DNA from: Stenopsyche tienmushanensis
Taxonomy: Eukaryota > Arthropoda > Insecta > Trichoptera > Stenopsychidae
NCBI GenBank assembly: GCA_008973525.1
Contig: WACJ01000217.1
Location: 372,001-436,000 of the forward strand
Reading direction: 5' to 3'
Length of the DNA: 64,000 nt
The notes under the pieces are model-generated. The model made no database searches and was not told the origin of the DNA. It worked only from the letters and a program-made list of their open reading frames with translations. The position numbers and the translations under genes were made by a program. Shown one piece after another: positions 24,425 through 35,800 of the stretch; the first letter of the stretch is position 1; every line of letters begins with the position of its first letter.

Positions 24425-24985
24425 ATGGTATTATCGAAACGTTTACACAATCCGAGGAACTTTCACCGTGTAAAATATGCCAACTACAAAGGTGACGAGG
24501 ATATAAAAACCTTCAAATCACATGGTTTCAAACACGAACAAACACTTGCAACTGAGCTTCATAAACTCCTTCGTCCTATAATTAGATCTGTTGTAAGACG
24601 ATATGCTGCAATGTTGTTTAAGCGGACATACGCAAAATAATAACCAAAGTTTCAACGCCGCCCTCTGGTGCTTGGCTCCAAAATATCTTTTTCTCGAATA
24701 AAAGTATCGAGCTGGCAACTTTTATTGCCGCATGTATTTTCAACAAAGGTATCACCTTCCAGCTGCATATGATGGAAATGATGGACATCACAATTGGACC
24801 GCAAGCAAACATATCAAGCGCAACAAGCACCATATCCCTTTTGCCAACAAAATGGCAAAGCTGAAAAAAGCTGATGCTGCATCAAAAGAGGCAAAATTGA
24901 TCCCAAGACTGGAACAGTCAGCATAAGAAGACTTTTTTGAAGAAACGGAAGGTATTCTCTATTCTCCTGCTACTGAAGATTGAGT
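24425..24985 (+). pseudogene. Decayed member of another multi-copy arthropod family (NNxSFN...LAPKHL type)
   Basis: Across a stop and frame changes, readable pieces are LATELHKLLRPIIRSVV, NNQSFNAALWCLAPKYLFLE, then (other frame) MAKLKKADAASKEAKLIP and EETEGILYSPATED. I recognise this order from repetitive arthropod proteins probably encoded by DNA transposons, but I cannot name the superfamily. No intact frame exceeds 71 codons. Confidence 0.5.
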
Positions 24986-25374
24986 GTAAATATTAAACTT
25001 TTCATTATATTCGCATTTAAACTTCGGTTCAACTTTAAACTTTTTCAAGCTCGTGGAAGTGCTCCCACATGTGCTAGATGAGAATTCTTTATGAAATTTT
25101 GCAGGCACATATACAATAAACATCTTCATCGTATAAACTACGATTATCTTAAAATATTTAAATGTTTTTTTTTAACGAACAAAAACACATTTTTCTTCAA
25201 TCGCTCACTATTTTCTATTTTTTAATATTTCTTCCCAATTATAGTCAAATGTGTCAATGTGGTCAGCAACCTACTATCCGTGGGTAATTATATTACTACC
25301 TGACATTTTGAATTACTCACTAAGAAAAGTATAAATGTTATTTATTTTATTTTGTTGGTTTTATTTTATAAGAT

Positions 25375-25635
25375 CTACTTTAAGTTAACTGTACTTTACT
25401 TATATTATTTAAGAAAGTGTAAGCAATAAGTTGGCAAAGTTTTATCGCAATTGAATGAACGATATGGCAGCGCATAAAATACGAACAAACAAACATTGAT
25501 TTTTATATATTAAAAGACTATGCCTATGTTACTCGCGCAATCCTTAACAATAAGTGGACGAAGTTTTATCGCAATCTGATGAACAGTATAGCAGCGCATT
25601 ACATACGAACAAAGATTAATTTTTATATATTAGAA
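25375..25635 (-). repeat. Inverted copy of the GCGCTGCCATA/GATTGCGATAAAACTT repeat
   Basis: The reverse complement of this stretch matches both tandem units inside the 20.3-21.05 kb element, including the CATAGGCATAGT and GTTAACTTA blocks. It ends where the hAT-like fragment begins. Confidence 0.7.
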
Positions 25636-25648
25636 GATTTATTCATCT

Positions 25649-26032
25649 ATGCAAGGGAAAAACGTTGGTTTCGTAAAATTATTAGAAGAAGAACTGGGGA
25701 GACTTATATTATCATTTCATTGCATAATTCATCAAGAAAATTTATGTGTGAAGGCATCGTCAAAACAGTTACATGAAGTAATGAATATTGTTATTAAAAT
25801 CGTCAATAAAATTGTAGAAAGTTCAGCTTTGCATCATTGGCAGTTTAAGTGTTTTTTAGAGGAAATTGAATTGGAATATGGCGACTTATTAATGCATACA
25901 GACATTCGCCGGCTAACTAGAGGACAAGTTCTAGGTTTTAATGTTTTTAGTCTGTATAGAAGCAATTCAATTACTATAAAAAGTAAAAATATGTTTAATA
26001 TTTTTGCTGCAAATCACCTGTCCTGGACTTAA
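25649..26032 (+). pseudogene. hAT transposase fragment (ZBED5/GTF2IRD2-like)
   Basis: An open frame of 127 codons matches the middle of hAT-derived ZBED5-like proteins: GKNVGFVKLLEEELG, HCIIHQENLCVKASS, MNIVIKIVNKIV and LLMHTDIRRLTRGQVL, where the family has a conserved H-T-x-x-R-W-L-S-R-G stretch. It lacks the BED finger and the C-terminal dimerisation region, so it is a remnant. A C-terminal piece of the same kind lies at 35965-36174. Confidence 0.75.
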
Positions 26033-27130
26033 GACTTCCATAGTGAAGAATGTCATCGCTTACCCATCGACATATGGGATTCCCCCCCACTCCCACTACC
26101 ATAATTTGTCTAATTTTAAAAAATATTTTTATGTTCAATAAAGATCGCCTAGTCAACATACTAAATATCAATATTCTATATTTAATACTTTTCGTAAAAA
26201 AAAATTGTTAAAAAATATTTTAGGCCCAACAAAGTAGAAACGTCCCTTAAATCTCCGATCAAGTTTTACAAACACAAAGAACCACTTGTATTTCTATAAA
26301 AGAATACAATATTTAAACAATTTATTTAGAGTACAAAATAGAGAATCATCACATCAATTATCGACAGATGATGACAAAATAAACATTAAAATTATAGTGG
26401 AATTTGTCTGTTGTGTTAACTAACAAAGGCTCGCATTTAAGTCCCTCAGACCACTGCGTTTGTTCCGCGAAGACACACATGCGAGTCCTCCGAATTTCAA
26501 CCTGTTGAGGTTCATTTATTGATATACAAGCTCAACAGAAACGCGAATTTGTGTGGAAAAGTGATGATCATACGAATATAGCACTTTTGCTTAACTCAAT
26601 TTAAAATCAACTCACTAATCAAACGATTAATCATACAGCAATATTTAACAAGCCGACCATACTGAAATGTCAAAAAAGGAACGTCATATGAAATGTTGCC
26701 ATATATAATAAATGAGATAATTTTTAACGACTGTGCATAATTATATTTAAATAAATATATTTATTTGAATAAACGATAAAATAATATGTGCACATAATAT
26801 TTAAGATATTTATTAACATTCTCAAATGTCTATTTTTAATAAATGATATTATTATATTTTTTTCAATTTAATCTAAAATTAGTTATGAATGTATCTATTT
26901 ATTGGAAAAAATGTTTATAATATGTAATTAAATTACTTGTTAATACTTCGATTTTGTTTTAAATTATTAAATGAATTTATTGAATAAAAATATTTATAAA
27001 ATATTCGTTAGTAATATGATTCTTACAAATTTTATCCAATTTAATTTTTTTCATCGTATTTTAAAATATTGGCGTTTACACGGCTAGGAAATAATTTAAT
27101 CCAAATAAAAATATTCGTTAACACATCACA
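26033..27130. other. AT-rich upstream flank of Spase22-23
   Basis: Very AT-rich between 26700 and 27100. No promoter motif could be assigned with confidence. Confidence 0.4.
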
Positions 27131-27190
27131 ATGAATAAGGACATGGCTGATTTTTACCGTTTCTTTTTGCCAAAAGTTTTGGAAGGCTAA
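27131..27190 (+). other. Upstream ORF in the likely 5' leader of Spase22-23
   Basis: An ATG opens a 19-codon frame (MNKDMADFYRFFLPKVLEG, then TAA) that ends 39 nt before the Spase22-23 start. If transcription begins upstream of it, this frame could lower translation of the main frame. The transcript start is not known, so this is only a possible uORF. Confidence 0.35.
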
Positions 27191-27229
27191 GCCGATGACG
27201 CTAGCAGACGTGTACTTATAGATTTTGAA

Positions 27230-28412
27230 ATGTATTCTGTATTGACAAGAGGGAATGCTGTTCTTGCATTTACACTCAGTGCTTTGGCAGGACTTACTTT
27301 CTGTTGCTTCATTTCAACAGTCTTCAATGATTACCGGACGGATGCTTCTATGAATACAGTCAAAGTAGTGGTGTAAGTAATTCCATCTTCATCATTAGTG
27401 CATGAAAACATGACAAATTATTATGAACCTTAGTTAATTTTAATCATAAGAGACAATGTAGATTTCGAGTGTAAAATAACGAATCTTTATTTGCCGCTTA
27501 ATTCAGATCTCCGGTATTTAGTTCCATTGATCAGCACATATTCTTTATTCCTTTTATATTGTGAATTAAATAACAATTATAATTGTCTTTATGTCACATG
27601 TTAATTCATTCTCCTCATATTGTATGATTTTTCTTCTTTTAGAAAAAATGTTCCAGACTATGGTGCCTCCAGGGAAATGAACGACTTAGGGTTCCTTACG
27701 TTTGACTTAAAGACAGATTTAACCCATTTGTTCGATTGGAATGTTAAACAGTTATTTTTATATTTAACCGCCGAATACGTCACAGAAAAAAATGAACTCA
27801 ATCAGATCGTGCTTTGGGATAAAATTATTTTAAGGGGTGAAAACGCTTTGTTGGATTTTAAGAACATGAATACAAAATATTATTTCTGGGATGATGGAAA
27901 TGGTCTAAAGTAAGTATAATAGAATTCAAAAATTATATTAATATATAGGGTGCGACATTACCAGTTTTCCTAAAGCTGATCACCCCATAAAAACATCAAT
28001 TTCCAATCAGGAACACTGCCAACGGGCGCGATATTAAAGCTATTCCTGAATACACGTTGTGTAGTGATGATTAAAAGGCCGCTTGAGGGAAACGTACCGC
28101 TCTTTCCTTGTCCATTGCATGATCGTTATTAAACGTTACTTTTCGGAATAGCTCGCTTTGGGGCACGCATTTTAAATAGGAAAGTTTCTGTGCCGCACCC
28201 TGTACAATAAATTATATTTTGATTATAAAAGCAATTAAATGTGGAATATAGACATAATCTAATGCAATATTTATATTTTCAGGGGACATAAAAATGTGAC
28301 TCTGAGCCTCTCCTGGAATATCATACCGAATGCTGGATTTTTACCCAGTTTCTTTGCTCACGGTCAGCACGCGTTCCGTTTTCCAGTAGAATACACACAT
28401 TCTAAAGTTTAA
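27230..28412 (+). CDS. SPCS3: Signal peptidase complex subunit 3 (Spase22-23), 3 exons
   Basis: Join(27230..27372, 27643..27909, 28283..28412) gives 179 aa, the normal length of SPCS3 (about 180). Donors are GTAAGT in both introns and acceptors are TTTTAG and TTTCAG; phases (2 and 2) agree. The protein starts MYSVLTRGNAVLAFTLSALA, with one membrane segment at about residues 10-33, then a lumenal domain with the family motifs DLGFLTFD, FDWNVKQLFLYL, NQIVLWDKII and YYFWDDGNGLKG, and the conserved sequon N141-V-T. It is the single-pass ER subunit that supports the SEC11 catalytic subunit in removing signal peptides from secretory proteins. The start is set by alignment of MYSVLTRGN with the family. 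A 19-aa upstream ORF precedes it, AATAAA signals follow the stop, and a 257-bp MITE occupies most of intron 2. Intact; identification secure. Confidence 0.96.
27946..28202. mobile_element. 257-bp TA-flanked MITE in intron 2 of Spase22-23
   Basis: The element is bounded by TA dinucleotides (27944-27945 and 28203-28204). Its imperfect terminal inverted repeats start TAGGGTGCGACA and CAGGGTGCGGCA, and both continue to a TTTCCTA block. It has no coding capacity. A diverged relative lies at about 54150-54397 (shared GGGCGCGATATTAAAG and CGCATTTTAAATA blocks), and a third 3' end is embedded at about 18455-18535. The TA duplication suggests mobilisation by a Tc1/mariner-type transposase. Confidence 0.75.
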
Positions 28413-28458
28413 AGTCACATTTGTGTAGTACATCTCAACCAATCTACTGGAGAGTTTA

Positions 28459-28464
28459 AATAAA
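28459..28464 (+). promoter_or_regulatory. Poly(A) signal of Spase22-23
   Basis: A canonical AATAAA lies 47 nt after the stop codon; a second AATAAA follows at 28518-28523. Confidence 0.5.
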
Positions 28465-28901
28465 GTCCGAGCTGAATAAGCTCACTCTAATTGCCCAAGA
28501 TTCTACGCAAAAAAAACAATAAATTTTCTTATTGTTATACATTTAAGGTCACGATGAATTACAAGCCATCTTGGGACAATAAAGGGTTTATAAATTGGTA
28601 CGTATTTATTTCCGGACGCTCCGTCAATCTTTTTCACTAGCAAAATAAGTTTTGTCACACAAAAAATTGATATGGTTTAACGTATCTAATATGTTTGATA
28701 AAAAAATACTTGTATAAAAAAAAATAATAAAACCATTATTGTTTTTCATAACGTGTTATTACCTTCGAATCCTATGAACCACTATTTTATTATAATAATC
28801 GGGTTGGTTGAAATTAACGACTACCAGCTTGGTTGTAAAACGAACAAACTCTGCAATTAACTGTATTAAAATGGTTGAAATCCTTTATAGCGTTGCATAT
28901 A

Positions 28902-29363
28902 TGCGAGGGTGATTCAGATGCAGTCTGGAATTTTACTGTACAAATTTACTACATGGATCATTAGAAATATATTTATTCCATCGGATAGAAAGCTTTTTGA
29001 TTCCGACCCTGAAGAAAAAAGGCGGCTGCTTCGAAAAACAGTTGTGACGTACTATTCAAACGCAGCCAATATAATTGGGTATATGGCTGCGCGTTGTCAT
29101 GCAGAAGAACAGCTCGAATCGGTTTTCTTTGTATTTTGTTACAATAAGCAACCTCAGCGTCGGCTGTATTCACCATCTTTCAAGTTGCAAAATACCGTAA
29201 CATCAACAAACTGTGCCTCAAGTCTCCTCAAAATTTTACTTGTTTTCATATCATCGTTTACGAGAAACCAAATACGCGTTGTGCAACTTTCGTCAGATTT
29301 TTAAATTTCACTAATAAATTTGTACAATAAAATTCCAGGTCATATTTGAATGCCCCTCGTGCA
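28902..29363 (-). mobile_element. Deleted mariner with ~46-bp terminal inverted repeats
   Basis: The ends are imperfect inverted repeats of about 46 bp; both include TGGAATTTTA and TGTACAAATTTA, with GAGGG near the tips. On the minus strand, mariner transposase pieces are readable: VLLHDNAQPYT (second catalytic Asp region) and, in another frame, GIKKLSIRWNKYI (C-terminus). The region between, including the third Asp, is missing. The apparent 131-codon plus-strand frame here is its shadow. A relative lies at 45.23-45.67 kb. Confidence 0.75.
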
Positions 29364-29731
29364 TTCATTATAATATGTGTTGCTTTTACTTCTCAATGTT
29401 TGTACTAAAAAAATACATCTGTATTTATTATTAGAACTAGACATTATCATAATGCAGCCAGCCACATGCAGTTCATTCCACTACTAGGGTATCTTCAATA
29501 TCCATTCATGCGGAAAGGTCGCGTGCGTATCAACTGTGTTATATATTCGCCTCCTCGCGCGCTTGATTTTGAAGGTGACCTCCAAGTTTTATTTATGAAT
29601 GTTAATCCGGCAGATCACCTGAATGATTTGAAGCCTATTTCACTATTTATATAATGCTTCTTTGCTCTGATGGTTGTGGAGCCTTGTAACTTATGTATAA
29701 TATATCTTTATCTAGATAACTACCGTATATG

Positions 29732-29860
29732 TATTTGCAGAGAAGTGCGCTGATAATCATTACAAAAGACTATAGGACAGTCTCAGCTGCGGCGCTGCCT
29801 ATTTTGGTGAGTCTTCTATCCCTGGACTTGCAGCTGCAGCTGAGTGTGGTTCCCTATATA
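29732..29860 (+). pseudogene. R1-like LINE scrap
   Basis: A short open stretch reads QRSALIIITKDYRTVSAAAL then SLLSLDLQLQL, matching the post-RT region of R1/LOA-type LINEs (a YRTVS...A...L.G..PLDL pattern, also readable at 36.2 and 63.1 kb). Nothing before or after it can be joined. Confidence 0.45.
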
Positions 29861-32833
29861 TTCGCAAATAGCTTGCCGATTTACATTGAAAATGTTCCCT
29901 TTTGGATGATCTCTAACCCTCGTCAGCTCCCGATATAAGAGTTAAAAAGGAGGATACTTGTTGTTTGGTTTGGCAAAAATGATGGATGAATGACGTCAAT
30001 GGTAGGCATTTGTTCAAATATTTCAGTATGCTAAATATCGTTTGTCGTGTTGGGTGGTTCCATATTATTGGACTTCCCAGTTCTTCACAGGACGCGGACA
30101 ATTCAAGGCATTTCTCCTTTGATTCGGTATAGACAATCTCTCGGAGTGTTCTTGCATATATATACGAACATGACAGCGGATCATGTTCGGGCATGGAGAC
30201 CGATTGGAAAATTCTCCTGCGTTGTGTCAGAGGTTCTGCTTCAGAACAACAAAAAGTTTTGTGCGGATGGAGGATTCTACGGATGGTTGTTAAATTTAGA
30301 ATCTTATAGACAGCATCTGGACTTAATAATAGACTTCTAATTTCCGGACTAAACTAGCTCCTTCCAGAATTGGTAGTGAATTGTCCAAACTCCCTTATTC
30401 AAGTAAGTGCATGTCTGCGATGACTGGTGTAACACAACAGCCCACCTGCTGGTGGTTTTATGCGAATATTTCTACGAATTTCAGACTTAACTTTATAATG
30501 AAAAATGTAATTCTACAAAAACTCTGCTCATGAAGACTAATTTGCTTTTTATGATGAAGTTGTCTTTTTCGATGCTTATACTGCCGTTCTCATCAACAAG
30601 TGCTTGAATTCGATGAGTTGATGGAATTGCTTGGAGACAAGTCGACTGCTTTATATTACATCATACATTTTTGTTACGTTTAAAGTTTCTACTATCTAAG
30701 GCTCAACCGTCGGTCAGAGTTCAAACAATCATCACACAACAACAACAATCGAACTCCCTGATAGCTTAGAGGCGACGTTCAAAGGGTTTGTTTTAAAGCT
30801 AACACTCGATGCAATGCATCGTCGCATCTAGAAAAAATTGGACGCATCACTTGACAAGCTTTACACTAAGAACCAATTACAAGAATCAATCAACACCCAA
30901 AACGCATTTTGGAATTGTTACAAGGAATGATTAAGGTTAATCTGAGGATAGTTAGATGAGGAAGTTAAAAAAAACTTATTTTCTGACGTGTATTTATACA
31001 TAAAAGTACAATTACCTTAACAAGTTTATTACAAAAACAGAACAGTTTAGGATTTTAGTAAAATTATTATATAAAATGTACACCGGGAACAAATTTATTA
31101 CTTGCATTTCATTAATGAGGTATATTAAAATTAAAAGTTCCCAATCACCTAAATAGATAATTTTCTATGTAGACAGTAAAATTTGATTACATAGATCTCT
31201 TTACGTTAATCTTATAAATCAACCAGAGTTACACGATTTTTATTTTGATAGAGAGCATTCTCTTATAGGTAAAGTAACATATATTATTTAGTCTTATTAT
31301 TTACGGGTTAATGATATATTCAGAGACAGAAGAGAATGAATTTCTATTGCGGCGTCGATATTTTTTAATGCAACAGACGGCTATAATGTGAGCGGCGGAA
31401 AGTGGCTACAAAAAATAGTACATATTTATTAATAGTAAACATTTAACTAACTTTATCTCTTAAAGGTTATATACTTCGAATTCACAATACAGATCAAAAA
31501 TTTTAGAGCTTACTTATTTTACAGCACTAAAAATAATAATGTCTATTATATACTGATTTAACATTAATTTTCTATAAGACGCCATATTAACATACATATG
31601 CAAAGAAAATTGATATTGAAAAATATAACGTTATGATAAATACTTTATAGTAGTATCATTTTGCTGGGAATATGAAATATTTCAATTAACGAAAATTAAT
31701 GTTATAATTATAATTAAAAATGTTTAATTTTGCATATTTTTATTATCGATCATTGGACTAATTCAGAGGAAATTGTCTACATTTTTTTAATAAACATGTT
31801 GATTAATTCATAGGATCTAATACAGGTTAGGCCTAAATTCTAATTATGGATTTCTTTAGAAATCAATTTTTCAAATGAAAATTTTGAATATGACAATATT
31901 ACTTACGTTTATTTCATGCACATTTAAATCTAATGGATAAATCGCAGCATTAAAAAAGTATTGATATTACATTTTAAAATGATTCTTCCTCGACAAATTT
32001 ATTCAACTAAGATTTATTGCGATACATAGCACAATACTTAAAAATCAATTTTGCTATCGTAGACTACTTAAGTCTATCAAATTTATCGATGCGGTGCCCA
32101 GCACCTTGCTAGATTTAGCAAAAGCTACACTAAAACTTTATATTCAAAAGAACTATTACCATATTATTATAAGAACTTATACGTTTAAAGTAATGCTGTA
32201 AATTTCATTTTAATTATTATTACAACTGTTGCGATGTAAATTAAAAATAATACATTAAGAAAATAATAATGATGCAAATTCTGAACAGTGGTTATAGAAC
32301 GTACATTTGTTGAATACTATATTCGAATAACTACAACACAACACTTATACCAATAAAAAAAAGTATGTTAAGCAATTGTTCAATACATTAATTCCAATTG
32401 AAATACGCTATATATATGCTATGCAATTCATGAAGTAATTTATAAGAATTTAAAAAAAGTGCCACCAAACACATTTTAAAGTAAAACATGCCTACGATAG
32501 AGTTTATAAAAACAGGTTATTTAGTGAGAGATCAATTTTCTTAAAGCTCCCTCCTTGTGAAATAGTGAACCTGTTTCGATAGCTCGCAAATAGATACAAA
32601 GAAGTAACTGCAAATATACTCGAAACCTTCAATCTATCGATATATAACAAATAGAACAGTAGCCACAGAGTATCACATTAAATAATGATTATTGCAATAG
32701 GAATCTCCTTAGTCAACAAAATTGAAAGCTTTTACAACGCCCGATGACGGCGGCATTGAAAGAACCAGATATATTGGGTAGGAAAAGAAAGGACACCCTA
32801 GAGCTGGCAAGAGCTCGATGGGTTATGCTTGCG
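29861..32833. other. Gene-free stretch 3' of Fgop2
   Basis: Unrecognised frames at 29913-30340; from 30.9 kb to the Fgop2 stop the DNA is highly AT-rich with no coding signal and probably includes its 3' UTR. Confidence 0.4.
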
Positions 32834-35800
32834 TCACGTACTGGTACCCGCTACAGCATCAGTCTGAACGTCCTTATCCTGAGTTGGAATAGATGGATTA
32901 AGCAGTTCACCACCAGTACCATACTTACGCGATAATTCAAGCATCTCCCTTAAACCCTGAAAACAAAATTGTAAATCAATATCTCTTATTCTTCACCATA
33001 TTTCATACATTGCATATTGAAATAATCACTAAATTAACAATATTTATGGATATTATGCAAAACAACTATAAGTGGTACCGGTAAAGATAATCGTTTTTTA
33101 AATGAAAGAATTAAATTCAAACAGAAAATTTATTAAATCATTTCATCAATACATTGTATTCTCCTTCGGTAGAAGCAACCTTTTCCCATCTATTGAATAT
33201 TCTTATTAATTCCGGAAGATTAAAATTCAACGGGTTTTGACATAAAATATGTTTCGATTCCGGCGGTGGTTGACTACACCTGACCTCTTCGTACTTGACT
33301 CCACTTTTAAACTTCCTAATTTTGAACAATAAATCTCCCTCTTTATAGTTTGAAAATATAGAAGGACTTCATGATAGATTATCTTTTTGGAGTGCCACAA
33401 AAGAACTGACAATTATATTTATTCTTGACAATTATAATCACCGAAGAGCACAAAACGCGACTCGAAAATGCAGCAGCCGAAGCGCAACTAATCCTAGAAA
33501 ACGATTACCATTTCCAGTTCCCCTTATATATGTACGCGTCTTTAGTAATACTAAACCTGTCGCCTTACAATAATAACCCGCACTACTATGTTTTGCTTAC
33601 AACCAGATTTAGGTACATCTGATGCATGTTAAATTTAACTCATACATAAATAATCACAAAATAGACACGGAGACAACGCACGTGCGATGTATTTCCATTG
33701 AGCGATACTTATATAAAATGGAAGCCTTATATACTTACAGCAAAAAAATAATATCACATTTGAGCCAAAGATAAACAAATCTGGAACGAAGGCGATTGTG
33801 GAGGTCAAGTATTTCAAGCAACCTTTTCACACTTTTATGAATAATTCCAAATTTAATTCACAAGGGAATTTAAAAATATTTACATTATACATTCTAAGAA
33901 TTTTAAAAACACAAGCTACAAAATATTGTGATTATTTATTACAAAATAAGCGTCTTTAAATCATCATTTTATTAATTTTATGGTTGTTAGAAAGAATTAA
34001 TTCCAATTTAGTAAAATTATATGAAAGCTTGATGTTTCACAACACATAAATTATTCAGGGAAAAGCGAGTGCTTAAGCGACGATACAGACTTAATACTGA
34101 ATACTTAATCAGAATAAATTTTTATAATATATGTTAAATAAAAACCTTGTTTTCAAGCACGAGTCGAGATAAGAGTTCTTTTTCCTTGGGTTCATTTTCA
34201 TCATCTATATAAGCAGCTCGATGCATAACTGAAGCCATTTCATTTATTTTGTCAGCCTGTTGTTGGATTACCTGCAAGAATAATATAATTAACATATGGA
34301 TTGTTTGCATTTAAAACGAGTTTTTTTAAAGCATTCTATTAGTGGTATATCCAATATCAATCATGACATAAACATATTACGCTCTTACCAAGATTAATAT
34401 ATTTATTAAACTGAATTTATTATAAGCCGCATGTTTTATGATAATGGAACATAAAATATACCTCTTGTTGCCGTCTATTGATTATTCCTTGGAAATCAAT
34501 ACGAGAGTTCCAGATCTGCCATTGCACGTGCTGTCTATATTTGCTCATAATGTATTCTAGGGCTTTTCGATGTTCATCCAATGCAATCTGTAGACGCTGG
34601 TTCTCCTGTTGCATCTCTCGTAGTTCTCGGCTGTTTGCTATGAGTACTGAATGAGGCTGCCGAGAAGCCACTTCATTTAGCGCTTGAATATCTTCTTGAT
34701 ACTGTTAAAAATCACATGCACATATTAATCAGAGTGACATTTAATCGAAATTTTAAAAATAAATATCAGTCCGCGGTGACATTAATGAGATTAGAAATGT
34801 ACGTATGACAAAGAACTATAATCACAAACCAGACATATCGACGAGGTACAACCAATATAGATTTATAATCCATTTAGAAAACATTAAATAATAAGAAGAC
34901 ATTCTCTTTTAAAATATGCAAACCTGATTGTGCATAATAATAAAAACGCATTGCGTGTTTTCAACGAGCTTTTAGAACCTTTTTTGATTATGAATCATGT
35001 GTATACATTAAATTGCATGTGAAAACTTATGTTGCAGCTGTAAAGTATGGTAAACAGAGTTGCCACTGTTAAACGGAATCTCCATGGAAGAATACCCGTC
35101 ACTCGCGTCTGGGTGACGTACGTATTAAACAACAATTGTAGTCGATGAATTAAATAAATGTATTTTTAGTTTAGCTTGTTTAGATTTTGGCAGATGTTGG
35201 GAGTGAATGCACGACGCTTCTTAGTTTACGTAAACAAAAACTTAGAACGTTTTATCAAACAATAAACACAATGCGTAAATCTGAGCATCTTTTTTCTCAT
35301 GAGAAGCTATTGTTATCTTCAACGATTTGATAAAAGCCTTCTTTAATTATTATCTCCTTGTTTACTTTATATTTACAATATTGAAGCTGTTTTGCAAAGT
35401 TTAAAATTTACATTTTTTGACTGTTGTTATTTTTTAGTTTGTAACAAAATAGAAACAATCGTTAATAAAATTCAATTGAAATAACCAATAAATCGTCTTT
35501 GCTATTTCTTCTCGCGTAAACAGAACCACATCTATTTAAATACAACAAAATATTTACTTTATCCTCTATATTCATCTACGATGCTGCAGCAATACAGGAA
35601 TTTCAAGCGTTCCAAATTGAATTTACCTATTTTAATTCTCCCTTCTGCCATTTGATTGATGTTCATAAGATGATGAAGCAAAGTAAAATGTAATTATTTT
35701 AAAAGAACATATTGGTAAGTATCTTTATCATGGTACATGATTATTTTCCTTATTTGCAAACTTTTATGTATGATAAAATTTGATTAGATATACATTTTTT

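Noticed and set aside
20314..25635. One giant composite transposon carrying the CxxC family gene
   Set aside because: The left repeat is itself a complete 741-bp element; no matching outer ends or target duplication could be found at the right.
28909..29304. 131-codon plus-strand frame
   Set aside because: The minus strand has mariner motifs (LLHDNAQPYT, GIKKLSIRW) and the interval is closed by inverted repeats.
33138..33622. Opposing 60-65 codon frames in Fgop2 intron 3
   Set aside because: No family similarity, and inclusion would break the conserved ENKGLRE junction.
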